From the NCBI RefSeq assembly GCF_036182465.1, contig NZ_CP108081.1, positions 10,292,001 through 10,356,000 of the forward strand: a DNA stretch of 64,000 nucleotides, given 5' to 3'. The position numbers and the translations under genes were made by a program. The notes beneath the pieces are model-generated. The model did not search any database. It saw only the letters and a program-made list of their open reading frames with translations, and was not told the origin of the DNA. Position 1 is the first letter of the stretch; every line of letters begins with the position of its first letter. This document shows, one piece after another, positions 32,867-42,355 of this stretch. Source of the stretch: Streptomyces sp. NBC_00258. Its GTDB lineage: Bacteria > Actinomycetota > Actinomycetes > Streptomycetales > Streptomycetaceae.

Positions 32867-34852
32867 TCAGACCCGCGTGTACGTGAGCCGTCGCCCGTCG
32901 GCCAGTTCGCGTACCAGTGTGTCGCCCTCGGTGCGCAGTGTGGAGGAGCCGCCGCGGAGGCAGGCGCCGGAGGACGCGGCCCGGTCGATCGCCGGTGGTG
33001 CGAAGCGTGCCGGACTGTCCGCGTCTCCTACGGAGACCAGGTTCATGTCGGCCTCGCAGTGCTCGCCGCCGCCGTCCGAGACCATTGTGGCGGCAGGGCT
33101 GCCCACAGCCGTCCGCTCGATGGTCATTCGCTGGGTGCCGCCGTTGGCCAGGGGGCGCTGCCAGGTGCCGAGCAGCTCTTCGGGCAGCTCCTCCGGCCCC
33201 TTGATCCTGTGCAGTTCGGCGGTGCGCCCCGCGGCTTCCCAACGGAGGGAGTCACCGTCGGTCCGGGAGAGGACATGCTCGCCGAGGGCCGAGCATGAGC
33301 CCGAGGGGACGCTGCTGACGACCTTGGTGTCCAGTCGTAGCGACGTACCGCCGCCGGACGGCTTGGCGGCGAGTTTGCCGTCGCTCTTGCACTCGTAGTT
33401 CTCGCCGAGGCTGATGCTGGTGGCGACGACCTCGCCCACCTGCCCCGACGAGACGACGAACCGGCGGTACTGATCGGTGGGCTTCCCGTCCCGTTCGACC
33501 TCGCCCGCCCAGACGCCCACGAACTCCTTGGGCACATCGGAGGTCACGCCGCCGTCGTCACCGGAGGCGGAGCCGGATTCCGAGCCCCCGTAAGGCAGCT
33601 GCAGATCGGCGGCCGACGCGGCGTAGACGCCTCCTGCCACCACGGCGGCGGCCGCAAGCACGATTGCGGTTCGTCGGCCCCTGCCCGCCCGGCGAGGGCG
33701 CGGCGAAGGAGTAGGTTCCGTGCGCCCGTGGTCCGGCCTCGGGACGACCTGGGTTCCCCACTCCGACCGTTCCGACCGCTCCGACGCGGGCGGTTCCTCC
33801 CAGGTCACGAGCGAGGCGGCGGACGAAGTCGCGGACGTGGGTGCGGGCTCGGCCGGTGCGGGCGACGATACGTAGGCGGCCGCTACTGGCGCCGCCATCG
33901 CGCTCGCGTGCGGCGGTGTGTCCGTGTCGAGCAACTGGACGGCACTGCGCCCCAGTTCGGCGATGATCTGGGCAGGCAGCCACGGCGGCGACGAGGTGCC
34001 GGTCGCCACCGGCTGCATCCGTGCGACCACCTCCTCCGGCGTCGGCCTGGCCGCCGGGTCCTTGGCGAGGCAGTCGGCGATCAGTCCCCGTACCGGCTCC
34101 TCGATCCCCGTCAGGTCCGGCTCCTCCTGCGCGATACGGAACATCACGGCGTGAACCCCGCCCGAACCGCCACCGCCGAACGGTGTCTGCCCGGTCGCCG
34201 CATACGCCAGTACCGTGCCCATGCAGAAGACGTCGGCGGCCGGCCCCACCGGCTCGTCCCTGAGCTGCTCGGGCGACATGAAGCGGGGCGAGCCGACCAG
34301 CATGCCCGAGCTGGTCGGGGTCGACCCGGGGATCGCGTCCAGCGCCCGCGCGATACCGAAGTCGATGACCCGGGGGCCGTCGATGGTGATCAGGACGTTG
34401 GAGGGCTTGAGGTCCCGGTGGACCAGCCCCGCGCCGTGAATGTCGAGCAGGGCGCAGGCGAGTCCATGGGCGAGGGTGCGTACGGAAGGAGCGGGCAGCG
34501 GGCCGTGTCCCTGCGGCGAGACGATGTGTTCGAGCGAGGGTCCCGCGATGTAGCCGGTGGCGACCCATGGCGTCTCGGCCTCGGTGTCCGCGTCGAGGAC
34601 CGGCGCCGTCCAGCGGTCGCTCACCCTGCGCGCCGCAGCCACCTCCAGCCGGAAGCGCTCGCGGAACTCGGGTTCGGCGGCCAGCTCCGGCTTGATGAGC
34701 TTGACCGCGACCGTGCGCCCGCCCTCCGAACGCGCCAGACAGACCCGCCCCATGCCACCCGCGCCGAGGGTTCTGAGCAGTCGATACCGGCCGATTCTGT
34801 CGCCAACCCCACCGGAGGTGGCATCGAAGTCGCCTGTCGACGGCTTCGTCAT
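32867..34852 (-). CDS. Transmembrane Ser/Thr kinase with duplicated outer domain
   Basis: The protein has 661 residues. The kinase domain (about 19-280) shows LGAGGMGRVCLARS, the Lys in VAVKLIKPEL, HRDLKPSNVL and IDFGIARA. A Pro/Ser-rich linker leads to one membrane helix near residue 400 (TAIVLAAAAVVAGGVYAASA). Outside the cell are two tandem related units of about 95 residues, starting VPKEFVGVWAGEV and LPEELLGTWQRPL. Each has a Cys pair (YECKSDGKLA...SGSCSALG; HCEADMNLV...SGACLRGG) and ends with DGDSLRW/EGDTLVR-type strands, suggesting beta-barrel modules. ATG 34852 follows GAGGGGAGA. The ligand is unknown. Confidence 0.92.
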   Translation of the reverse strand: MTKPSTGDFDATSGGVGDRIGRYRLLRTLGAGGMGRVCLARSEGGRTVAVKLIKPELAAEPEFRERFRLEVAAARRVSDRWTAPVLDADTEAETPWVATGYIAGPSLEHIVSPQGHGPLPAPSVRTLAHGLACALLDIHGAGLVHRDLKPSNVLITIDGPRVIDFGIARALDAIPGSTPTSSGMLVGSPRFMSPEQLRDEPVGPAADVFCMGTVLAYAATGQTPFGGGGSGGVHAVMFRIAQEEPDLTGIEEPVRGLIADCLAKDPAARPTPEEVVARMQPVATGTSSPPWLPAQIIAELGRSAVQLLDTDTPPHASAMAAPVAAAYVSSPAPAEPAPTSATSSAASLVTWEEPPASERSERSEWGTQVVPRPDHGRTEPTPSPRPRRAGRGRRTAIVLAAAAVVAGGVYAASAADLQLPYGGSESGSASGDDGGVTSDVPKEFVGVWAGEVERDGKPTDQYRRFVVSSGQVGEVVATSISLGENYECKSDGKLAAKPSGGGTSLRLDTKVVSSVPSGSCSALGEHVLSRTDGDSLRWEAAGRTAELHRIKGPEELPEELLGTWQRPLANGGTQRMTIERTAVGSPAATMVSDGGGEHCEADMNLVSVGDADSPARFAPPAIDRAASSGACLRGGSSTLRTEGDTLVRELADGRRLTYTRV

Positions 34853-35069
34853 CTGACTGTCTCCCCTCGGTCGGCACTCCGCCCCACTCACCGCCGCGAA
34901 GGGTCACGATCACGAGCCGGTGGTCCACGAGCTTCCGCTTGACGTGAACAGAGGCTACCCGGCTTCGAGTTGCCGGTTGTGCGACGTCCACAGGCTCTGT
35001 CTCCGCCCGAACACGCGTACTCCCTCGGCCGTCGTGGCCGGGGGACGACACGTGAGGATTGCGTGCCGG

Positions 35070-36020
35070 TCAGGTGCGCCGAGTTGCGATGCTGAGGGAG
35101 TTGGCGGCGACGATCGCTCCGATGCTCGCCCATTCCGTCCAGCCCAGGTTCTGGCCGAGGCCGACCCAGCCGACCACGGCGGCGAGGACGGGGTTGACGC
35201 TCATGAACAGCCCGAACGCCTGGGCGGGTACGCGGCGCAGGGTGAACATGTCCGCGAGGTACGGCACCGCCGAGGAGAGCACCCCGGCGGCGACGGAGTA
35301 ACCGACGGCCTCGGCGGTCGGCGGGTGCCGGAGCACCAGGACGACGCCGACCGGCAGGAACATCAAGGCGGAGAGCCCTGACGCGGCGGCCGAACCCTGC
35401 GCACCGGGGACGCGTTGGCCGACGGTGCGGTTGAGGAGGATGTACGACGCCCAGCAGGCGGCGGCGAGCAGGCCCAGGGCCATCCCGGCGTAGTCGGTCG
35501 AGGGCTGGGGGCGCATCAGCGTCACCACGCCCGCGGCGGCGACGACCGCGGCGCAGACGTCCACGCGGCGGCGCGCGGCGGAGAGGGCGATGGCGAGCGG
35601 GCCCAGGAACTCCAAGGTCACCGCGAGTCCCAGGCCGATGCGGTCGATGGCGCTGTACAGGGACAGGTTCATCGTCCCGAACACCAGGGCAAGGAGCAGC
35701 ACCGGTCGCCACTGCGACCAGGTGAAGTTCCGCAGCTGCGGCCGGCCGACGGCCAGCAGGACGACCGCGGCGACGTACTGGCGGACCGCGACGACCCCGA
35801 TCGGCCCGAGTACGGGGAAGGCGAGGGACCCGATCGCGGCACCGGTCTGGGTGGACAGACCGCTGCCGATCATCGTGGCCACACCGGCGAGCTGCCGTGA
35901 ACGACCGGTCGGCTGCGGGTCCGGGAGATCCGGCGCCGCCCGGCGCGGGGGTGCCGCGGGGAGTGGCGCGACTGCGGGGTGTACGGCGGCGGTGGTGCCC
36001 GGTGCGGGTGCGGCTCGCAT
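35070..36020 (-). CDS. EamA/RhtA-type inner-membrane transporter
   Basis: The protein has 316 residues with about 10 membrane helices in two EamA repeats, after a Pro/Ala-rich N-terminal tail of some 40 residues. Signatures include LAFPVLGPIGVVAVRQYVAA, VTLEFLGPLAIAL and MSVNPVLAAVVGWVGLGQNL. This branch (RhtA/YddG-like) exports amino acids or related metabolites. It is divergent from a LysR regulator whose start is 68 bases away, which probably controls it. Confidence 0.88.
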   Translation of the reverse strand: MRAAPAPGTTAAVHPAVAPLPAAPPRRAAPDLPDPQPTGRSRQLAGVATMIGSGLSTQTGAAIGSLAFPVLGPIGVVAVRQYVAAVVLLAVGRPQLRNFTWSQWRPVLLLALVFGTMNLSLYSAIDRIGLGLAVTLEFLGPLAIALSAARRRVDVCAAVVAAAGVVTLMRPQPSTDYAGMALGLLAAACWASYILLNRTVGQRVPGAQGSAAASGLSALMFLPVGVVLVLRHPPTAEAVGYSVAAGVLSSAVPYLADMFTLRRVPAQAFGLFMSVNPVLAAVVGWVGLGQNLGWTEWASIGAIVAANSLSIATRRT

Positions 36021-36088
36021 GCTTCGAGCGTGTGCCCTGGCGTCTCTTGCGCAAAATGCACCCGGCGAACCATCTATACGCTTCAGTC

Positions 36089-36946
36089 ATGGATGTGGAG
36101 CTACGACAGTTGCGCTGTCTCGTCGCGATCGTCGACGAGGGCACTTTCACCGACGCGGCCATCGCGCTCGGTGTCTCTCAGGCAGCCGTGTCCCGGACCC
36201 TGGCCTCGCTCGAACGAGCCCTGGGCGTACGGCTGTTGCGCCGAACTTCGCGTGAGGTGGCGCCGACCCCAGCCGGACTGCGCACGGTGGCACAGGCCCG
36301 GCGGGTGCTCGGGGAGGTGGCCGATCTGGTCCAGGAGGCCCGGTCGGGTCACACGCGTCTGCGGATCGGGTACGCCTGGTCGGCGATCGGCCGCCACACG
36401 GCGGCCTTCCAGCGCCGCTGGGCCAAGGCACAACCGGAGACGGACCTGAGGCTGGTCCGCGTCAACTCGGGCACCGCCGGTCTGGCGGAAGGAGCCTGCG
36501 ATCTCGCGGTCGTGCGCCGGCCGTTGGAGGAGGACCGGCGGTTCGACTCCGCCATCGTCGGCCTTGAACGGCGCCTGTGCGCCCTGGCCGCCGACGACCC
36601 CCTGGCGAGGCGCCGCTCGGTCCGGCTCGCGGACCTCGGCGGGCGCACCCTCCTGATCGACCGCCGCACAGGCACCACGACCGCCGAACTCTGGCCGCCG
36701 GACGCCCGCCCGGCGACCGAGGAGACGTCCGACGTCGACGACTGGCTCACGGTGATCTCCAGCGGCCGCTGTATCGGCCTGACGGCGGAATCAACCGCCC
36801 ACCAGTACCCCAGGCCCGGCATCGTCTACCGGCCGGTCCGCGACGCCGAGCCCATCGCCGTACGCCTCGCCTGGTGGCGGGACGACCCGCACCCCGCCAC
36901 CCAGGCGGCGATCGAACTGCTCACGGCTCTGTACCGCAACGGCTGA
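36089..36946 (+). CDS. LysR-family transcriptional regulator
   Basis: The protein has 285 residues. The N-terminal helix-turn-helix is LRQLRCLVAIVDEGTFTDAA with IALGVSQAAVSRTLASLERA and LGVRLLRRTSREV. The C-terminal substrate domain is the short LysR type. It is divergent from the EamA exporter. A TTGCGCAA palindrome at about 36051-36058, between the genes, is a possible LysR box. The inducer is unknown. Confidence 0.9.
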   Translation: MDVELRQLRCLVAIVDEGTFTDAAIALGVSQAAVSRTLASLERALGVRLLRRTSREVAPTPAGLRTVAQARRVLGEVADLVQEARSGHTRLRIGYAWSAIGRHTAAFQRRWAKAQPETDLRLVRVNSGTAGLAEGACDLAVVRRPLEEDRRFDSAIVGLERRLCALAADDPLARRRSVRLADLGGRTLLIDRRTGTTTAELWPPDARPATEETSDVDDWLTVISSGRCIGLTAESTAHQYPRPGIVYRPVRDAEPIAVRLAWWRDDPHPATQAAIELLTALYRNG

Positions 36947-37046
36947 CCGGCTTCGGGCAGTTCTGCGCCGAACAGTCCCACGCCGCGACTTCGCCCTGCC
37001 CGAAGAGGAAGAAGCGGAGGAGGTTGGTGAAGGGGTTGCCCTCGGT

Positions 37047-37302
37047 TCACTCGAAGTAGATGTGCGGGGTGGTGTCGGGACGTGCAGCACGAGGGTGGCC
37101 AGGGCGTTGGGGACGGAGGACGACTCCGGGTGAGGACGCGGTAGCGGCCGTGCAGGACCTCGCCGCGTACGGTCAGGCCCGCCTCGAATTCCGACGGGTC
37201 CAGGACCGTGACCTCGGCGAAGACGAAGTCCTCCTGGGCGGGGACGTCGTTGTCCGCGTGGATCTGCTCGTTCTTCTCGCGGGACTGGGCGATGACGCCC
37301 AC
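37047..37302 (-). pseudogene. Small gene broken by two single-base frameshifts
   Basis: From GTG 37302 the minus strand reads VGVIAQSREKNEQIHADNDV, PAQEDFVFAEVTVLDPSEFE and on to HGRYRVLT. There a missing C in a C run shifts the frame. The next frame reads SSVPNALATLVLHVP until a second C run, again one base short; the third frame ends TTPHIYFE-stop at 37047-37049. Restoring one C in each run gives a continuous protein of about 85 residues with uniform codon bias. Either the gene decayed or the assembly has two homopolymer errors. I do not recognise the family. The frame is also open upstream (PTDRRVRVLPDG) without a good start. Confidence 0.6.
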
Positions 37303-37509
37303 GCCGTCCGGAAGGACACGGACGCGGCGATCTGTCGGCTGCGGTTCCGCATCTGATCCCGTATCCCGGAGTTGGATCAGCCCGCCGTATGAGTTCCGTC
37401 AAAGCCGGGCGAACCTGCGTATGGGAGCCGTCAACGGCGCTCGAATCCGGTCGGAGAGGGGCTTTCCTCTAATCGTCCGTTCGATTCGAACCTCATCTAG
37501 GAGTTTGCG

Positions 37510-37593
37510 ATGGCCGACGTGGCCTTCGTCGTCACCACGATCGCGGTGTTCGCGCTGGTGGCTCTCGTCGCCAAGGGGGTGACGAGGCTGTGA
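37510..37593 (+). CDS. 27-residue membrane peptide at head of kdp operon
   Basis: MADVAFVVTTIAVFALVALV followed by AKGVTRL is a single hydrophobic helix with a positively charged tail. AGGAG precedes ATG 37510 by five bases. The stop overlaps the kdpF start (GTGA), so it is translationally coupled to kdpF. It resembles KdpF in size and character and may be a second small Kdp-stabilising peptide; I recall similar short frames before kdpF in other Streptomyces, but the role is not established. Confidence 0.7.
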   Translation: MADVAFVVTTIAVFALVALVAKGVTRL

Positions 37594-37679
37594 CCGCCGA
37601 GAACATCGTCGGCCTGATCGTGGCCGTCGCCCTGCTGGGCTATCTCGTCCTCGCCCTGATCTTCCCGGAGAGGTTCTGA
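37590..37679 (+). CDS. kdpF: KdpF, small subunit of K+-transporting ATPase
   Basis: The peptide has 29 residues: MTAENIVGLIVAVALLGYLV followed by LALIFPERF. The single helix and the terminal FPERF are typical of KdpF, the peptide that stabilises the KdpABC complex in the membrane. GTG 37590 overlaps the preceding stop by four bases, and kdpA starts seven bases after its stop. Confidence 0.9.
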   Translation: MTAENIVGLIVAVALLGYLVLALIFPERF

Positions 37680-37686
37680 GACACAT

Positions 37687-39366
37687 ATGGGTCCCGTACT
37701 TGCCGGCATCCTTCAGCTGCTGGCGCTCATAGGGGCACTGGCACTCGCCTACGTGCCCCTCGGCGACTACATGGCCAAGGTCTACTCCTCGGACAAGCAC
37801 CTGCGCGTCGAGAAGTGGATCTACAAGGGCATCGGCGCCAACCCGGACACGGAGATGCGCTGGCCCGCGTATCTGCGCGGTGTCCTCGCCTTCTCCGCGG
37901 TGAGTGTTCTGTTCCTGTACCTGCTGCAGCGCTTCCAGGGCAGCCTGCCCGGCTCGCTGGGCTTCTCCTCGATCGACCCGGACCAAGCGTTCAACACGGC
38001 CGCCTCGTTCGTCTCCAACACCAACTGGCAGTCGTACTACGGCGAACAGGCCATGGGCCATGTCGTACAGACCGGTGGCCTGGCGGTGCAGAACTTCCTG
38101 TCCGCCTCGGTCGGTATCGCGGTGGCCGTCGCGCTCGTCCGCGGCTTCGCCCGCTCGCGCACCGGTGAGCTCGGCAACTTCTGGTCCGACCTGGTCCGCG
38201 GCACCATCCGCATCCTGCTGCCGATCGCGGTGATCGCCGCGATCGTGCTCGTCGCGTGCGGTGCGATCCAGAACTTCTCCGGCATCCACGAGGTCGGTCA
38301 ATTCTTTAATGGGCACAGCACGGGCGGCTCGCAGCAGTGGAACGGCGGCGCGGTCGCGTCGCAGGAGGCCATCAAGGAGCTGGGCACCAACGGCGGCGGT
38401 TACTTCAACGCCAACTCCGCCCACCCCTTCGAGAACCCCAACGCCTTCTCCAACCTCTTCGAGATCTTCCTGATCCTGCTGATCCCGTTCGCGCTCACCC
38501 GGACCTTCGGCCGGATGGTCGGCTCGCTCAAGCAGGGCTACGCGATCCTCGCCACGATGGTCACCATCTGGATCGGCTTCACGGCCCTGATGATGTGGAC
38601 CGAATTCGCCCACCACGGCCCGGTGTTCGATGTCGCGGGCGGTGCGATGGAGGGCAAGGAGACCCGCTTCGGCGTCGGCGCCTCGTCGATCTTCGCGGTG
38701 GCGACGACGCTGACCTCGACCGGCGCGGTGGACTCCTTCCACTCCTCGTTCACCGGCCTCGGCGGCGGCATCACCATGCTCGGCATGCAGCTCGGCGAGA
38801 TCGCGCCCGGTGGTACCGGCTCCGGCCTCTACGGCATGCTGATCATGGCCGTCATCGCGGTGTTCATCGCCGGTCTGATGGTGGGCCGTACGCCCGAGTA
38901 CCTGGGCAAGAAGATCGGCACCCGCCAGATCAAGTTCGCCGCCTGCTACATCCTCATCACCCCGGCGCTGGTGCTCGTCTTCACCGCCGCGGCGATGGCT
39001 CTGCCGACACCCGGCAACTCGATGACGAACAGCGGCGCACACGGTTTCTCCGAGATCCTGTACGCCTACACCTCGGCCTCGAACAACAACGGTTCGGCCT
39101 TCGCGGGTCTGAACGCGGACACACAGTGGTTCAACAGCACGCTGGGTCTGGCGATGCTGCTCGGCCGGTTCCTGCCGATGGTGTTCGTGCTCGCCCTGGC
39201 CGGATCGCTCGCCGAGCAGAGGCCGGTGCCCGCGACCGCGGGCACGTTGCGCACCGAAAAGCCGCTGTTCACCGGGCTGTTGGTGGGCGCGATTCTCATC
39301 ATCACCGGTCTGACCTACTTCCCGGCGCTCGCGCTGGGGCCGCTGGCCGAGGGGCTGGCGTCATGA
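37687..39366 (+). CDS. kdpA: KdpA, K+-translocating subunit of the Kdp ATPase
   Basis: The protein has 559 residues with about 10 membrane helices. The selectivity-filter-like loops of this channel-derived subunit are visible (SFVSNTNWQSYYGEQAMGH, KELGTNGGGYFNANSAHPFE, VGASSIFAVATTLTSTGAVD and the last loop SASNNNGSAFAGLNADTQWF). It binds and conducts K+, driven by KdpB. The length is normal for the family. The stop overlaps the kdpB ATG (ATGA). Confidence 0.97.
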   Translation: MGPVLAGILQLLALIGALALAYVPLGDYMAKVYSSDKHLRVEKWIYKGIGANPDTEMRWPAYLRGVLAFSAVSVLFLYLLQRFQGSLPGSLGFSSIDPDQAFNTAASFVSNTNWQSYYGEQAMGHVVQTGGLAVQNFLSASVGIAVAVALVRGFARSRTGELGNFWSDLVRGTIRILLPIAVIAAIVLVACGAIQNFSGIHEVGQFFNGHSTGGSQQWNGGAVASQEAIKELGTNGGGYFNANSAHPFENPNAFSNLFEIFLILLIPFALTRTFGRMVGSLKQGYAILATMVTIWIGFTALMMWTEFAHHGPVFDVAGGAMEGKETRFGVGASSIFAVATTLTSTGAVDSFHSSFTGLGGGITMLGMQLGEIAPGGTGSGLYGMLIMAVIAVFIAGLMVGRTPEYLGKKIGTRQIKFAACYILITPALVLVFTAAAMALPTPGNSMTNSGAHGFSEILYAYTSASNNNGSAFAGLNADTQWFNSTLGLAMLLGRFLPMVFVLALAGSLAEQRPVPATAGTLRTEKPLFTGLLVGAILIITGLTYFPALALGPLAEGLAS

Positions 39367-41495
39367 CCACCCGCACAGAGAAGCAAGAGGACACCGTGTC
39401 CACGACCACTCCCACCCGGGCGCCGCACAGCGATGTGCCGACCGGTCACAAGGACGAAGGACGCGTCGGCGCGGGCCTGTTCGACCCGAAGCAGCTGCTG
39501 AGGTCGCTGCCGGACGCCTGTCGCAAGCTCGACCCGCGCGTGATGGTCAAGTCCCCCGTGATGTTCGTGGTGTTGGTGGGCTCGGTCCTGACGACCGTGT
39601 TCTCCTTCAAGGACCCGGGCGACTGGTTCGGCTGGGCCATCAGCGCCTGGCTCTGGCTCACCGTCATCTTCGCCAACCTGGCGGAGGCGGTCGCCGAGGG
39701 CCGCGGCAAGGCCCAGGCGGACACCCTGCGCAAGGCCAAGACCGACACCGTCGCGCGCCGGCTGTCCAAGGACGGCGGCTCCGAGGAGCAGGTGCCCGGC
39801 ACCGAACTGCGCGTCGGCGACCTGGTCGTCTGCGAGGCGGGCGACATCATCCCCGGCGACGGTGACGTCGTCGAGGGCGTGGCATCCGTGGACGAGTCGG
39901 CCATCACCGGTGAGTCGGCCCCGGTCATCCGCGAGTCCGGCGGCGACCGGTCCGCCGTCACCGGCGGTACGAAGGTGCTGTCCGACCGCATCGTCATCAA
40001 GATCACGACGAAGCCGGGGGAGACCTTCATCGACCGCATGATCGCCCTGGTCGAGGGCGCGGCCCGGCAGAAGACGCCCAACGAGATCGCGCTGAACATC
40101 CTGCTCGCCTCGCTGACGATCGTCTTCCTGCTGGCCGTCGCCACGCTCCCGCCGTTCGCGGACTACGCGGGCACTCACCTCACCATGGTCGTGCTGGTGG
40201 CCCTCCTCGTCTGTCTGATCCCGACCACGATCGGCGCGCTGCTCTCCGCGATCGGCATCGCGGGCATGGACCGGCTGGTGCAGCGGAACGTACTGGCCAT
40301 GTCCGGCAGGGCAGTTGAGGCGGCGGGCGACGTGTCGACCCTCCTCCTCGACAAGACCGGCACCATCACGCTCGGCAACCGCCAGGCCGCCGAGTTCGTG
40401 CCGGTGAGCGGCACCACCGACGCCGTCCTGGCCGACGCAGCCCAGCTCTCCTCGCTGGCCGACGAGACGCCCGAGGGCCGCTCCGTCGTCGTCCTGGCGA
40501 AGGAGAGGTACGGGCTCCGTGAGAGGAACCAGGGCGGGCTGTCCGGCGCCGAGTGGATCGCCTTCACCGCCCAGACGCGTATGTCGGGCGTGGACGTCGA
40601 CGGGCGCAGGATCCGCAAGGGCGCGGCAGGTTCGGTCATGGCCTGGGTCCGGGAGCGGGGCGGCGAGGTGTCCCAGGACGCCGACATCCTGGCCAACCGG
40701 ATCTCCGAGGCGGGCGGCACACCGCTGCTCGTGGCGATCGAAGACACCGATGGGGCCCGGGTGCTGGGCGTCATCCACCTCAAGGACGTCGTCAAGGACG
40801 GCATGCGTGAACGGTTCGACGAACTGCGCCGCATGGGCATCAAGACCGTCATGATCACGGGTGACAACCCGTTGACCGCCAAGGCGATCGCGGACGAGGC
40901 CGGCGTCGACGACTTCCTCGCGGAGGCCACTCCCGAGGACAAGATGGCGCTCATCAAGCGGGAGCAGGCGGGCGGCAAGCTCGTCGCCATGACCGGCGAC
41001 GGCACGAACGACGCCCCCGCGCTGGCCCAGGCGGACGTCGGCGTGGCGATGAACACGGGCACGTCGGCGGCGAAGGAGGCCGGCAACATGGTCGACCTCG
41101 ACTCCAACCCGACCAAGCTCATCGAGATCGTCGAGATCGGCAAGCAACTCCTCATCACCCGGGGCGCGTTGACGACGTTCTCGATCGCCAACGACGTCGC
41201 GAAGTACTTCGCGATCATCCCGGCGCTGTTCGCGGCGGTCTATCCGGGCCTGGACAAGCTGAACATCATGCAGCTGTCCTCGCCCGACTCCGCGATCCTG
41301 TCCGCGGTCATCTTCAACGCGCTGATCATCATCGCACTGGTGCCGCTCGCCCTGAGGGGCGTGCAGTACCGGCCGGTGAGCGCGGACAAGCTGCTGCGGC
41401 GCAATCTCGGGATCTACGGCCTGGGCGGGCTGATCGCCCCGTTCATCGGCATCAAGATCATCGACCTGATCATCTCCCTCATCCCCGGGCTGTAA
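39363..41495 (+). CDS. kdpB: KdpB, ATPase subunit of the Kdp system
   Basis: The protein has 710 residues and is a P-type ATPase. The phosphorylated Asp is in LLLDKTGTITLGNRQAAEFV; the actuator motif is ESAITGESAPVIRESGGD; the hinge is VAMTGDGTNDAPALAQADVG. The membrane helix with LLVCLIPTTIGALLSAIGIA is the KdpB-type helix 4. It hydrolyses ATP to energise K+ uptake through KdpA. ATG 39363 overlaps the kdpA stop. A polar tail of about 45 residues precedes the conserved core (FDPKQLLRSLPDACRKLDPR). Confidence 0.97.
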   Translation: MTTRTEKQEDTVSTTTPTRAPHSDVPTGHKDEGRVGAGLFDPKQLLRSLPDACRKLDPRVMVKSPVMFVVLVGSVLTTVFSFKDPGDWFGWAISAWLWLTVIFANLAEAVAEGRGKAQADTLRKAKTDTVARRLSKDGGSEEQVPGTELRVGDLVVCEAGDIIPGDGDVVEGVASVDESAITGESAPVIRESGGDRSAVTGGTKVLSDRIVIKITTKPGETFIDRMIALVEGAARQKTPNEIALNILLASLTIVFLLAVATLPPFADYAGTHLTMVVLVALLVCLIPTTIGALLSAIGIAGMDRLVQRNVLAMSGRAVEAAGDVSTLLLDKTGTITLGNRQAAEFVPVSGTTDAVLADAAQLSSLADETPEGRSVVVLAKERYGLRERNQGGLSGAEWIAFTAQTRMSGVDVDGRRIRKGAAGSVMAWVRERGGEVSQDADILANRISEAGGTPLLVAIEDTDGARVLGVIHLKDVVKDGMRERFDELRRMGIKTVMITGDNPLTAKAIADEAGVDDFLAEATPEDKMALIKREQAGGKLVAMTGDGTNDAPALAQADVGVAMNTGTSAAKEAGNMVDLDSNPTKLIEIVEIGKQLLITRGALTTFSIANDVAKYFAIIPALFAAVYPGLDKLNIMQLSSPDSAILSAVIFNALIIIALVPLALRGVQYRPVSADKLLRRNLGIYGLGGLIAPFIGIKIIDLIISLIPGL

Positions 41496-41520
41496 CTTTT
41501 TGAAAGCGTGCTGATCAACT

Positions 41521-42231
41521 ATGAACAACTCGGTATCCAACACCGCCCGGTTGCTCTGGGCCGGCCTGCGCGCGCTGCTGGTCCTCACGGTGGTGACGGG
41601 CGTCATCTACCCGCTGGCCATCACCGGAGTCGCCCAGGGCCTCTTCAACGACAAGGCGAACGGCTCGGAGATCGAGGCGGACGGCCGGGTCGTCGGCTCC
41701 TCGCTCATCGGCCAGGCGTACAACCTGCCGCTGAAGAAGGGACAGGAGACCCCGGAGCCGGACCTGAAGTGGTTCCAGGGGCGTCCCCAGAACGGCCTGG
41801 GCACCAACAGCGTCAACACCCAGTACAAGCTGATCCTTTCCGGCGCCACCAACCGCTCCGGTGACAACGGCGCGGTCGACGGTGTGTGCCCGAAGGACCC
41901 CGCGAAGGCCGAGGACGCCACCCTCTGCCAGTGGGTCGTCGCCGCCAAGGCAGCCGTCATCAAGGACAACTCCGTGAACGGCTACACGGTCAGGAGCGTG
42001 CCGCCCGACGCGGTCACCTCCTCCGGCTCCGGCCTGGACCCGGACATCTCCCCGGCGTACGCCGACATCCAGGTCCACCGGATCGCCGAGAAGAACGGGC
42101 TGTCCGTCGACCGGGTCCAGAAGCTGGTCGACGACCACACCGACGGCCGGACGCTCGGCTTCATCGGAGAGCCCACGGTCAACGTCCTCCAACTCAACGT
42201 CGCGCTCAAGGAACTTGTGGCGAAGAGCTGA
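41521..42231 (+). CDS. kdpC: KdpC, subunit of the Kdp K+ ATPase
   Basis: The protein has 236 residues. One N-terminal membrane helix (LRALLVLTVVTGVIYPLAIT) is followed by a soluble extracytoplasmic domain with the KdpC signatures SSLIGQAYN, YFQGRP-type WFQGRPQ, and the closing DPDISPAYADIQVHRIAEKN, then LNVLQLN-type VNVLQLNVALKEL. It stabilises the KdpAB complex and may raise nucleotide affinity. It starts 25 bases after kdpB. Confidence 0.96.
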   Translation: MNNSVSNTARLLWAGLRALLVLTVVTGVIYPLAITGVAQGLFNDKANGSEIEADGRVVGSSLIGQAYNLPLKKGQETPEPDLKWFQGRPQNGLGTNSVNTQYKLILSGATNRSGDNGAVDGVCPKDPAKAEDATLCQWVVAAKAAVIKDNSVNGYTVRSVPPDAVTSSGSGLDPDISPAYADIQVHRIAEKNGLSVDRVQKLVDDHTDGRTLGFIGEPTVNVLQLNVALKELVAKS

Positions 42232-42355
42232 TGGCCTTACGCGCACCATGCGGGAGTCGGCGGTCGGGGTGACACCTTGAATCGTCAACTCCCGTGGCCA
42301 TGAAGCGTGTTCCGCACGACCTCGGCCCTCCGTGCAACAGGAAAGGCGTACACCG

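Noticed and set aside
39315..41606. 763-codon minus-strand frame opposite kdpB
   Set aside because: It is a shadow of kdpB. Its length reflects GC bias, not coding.
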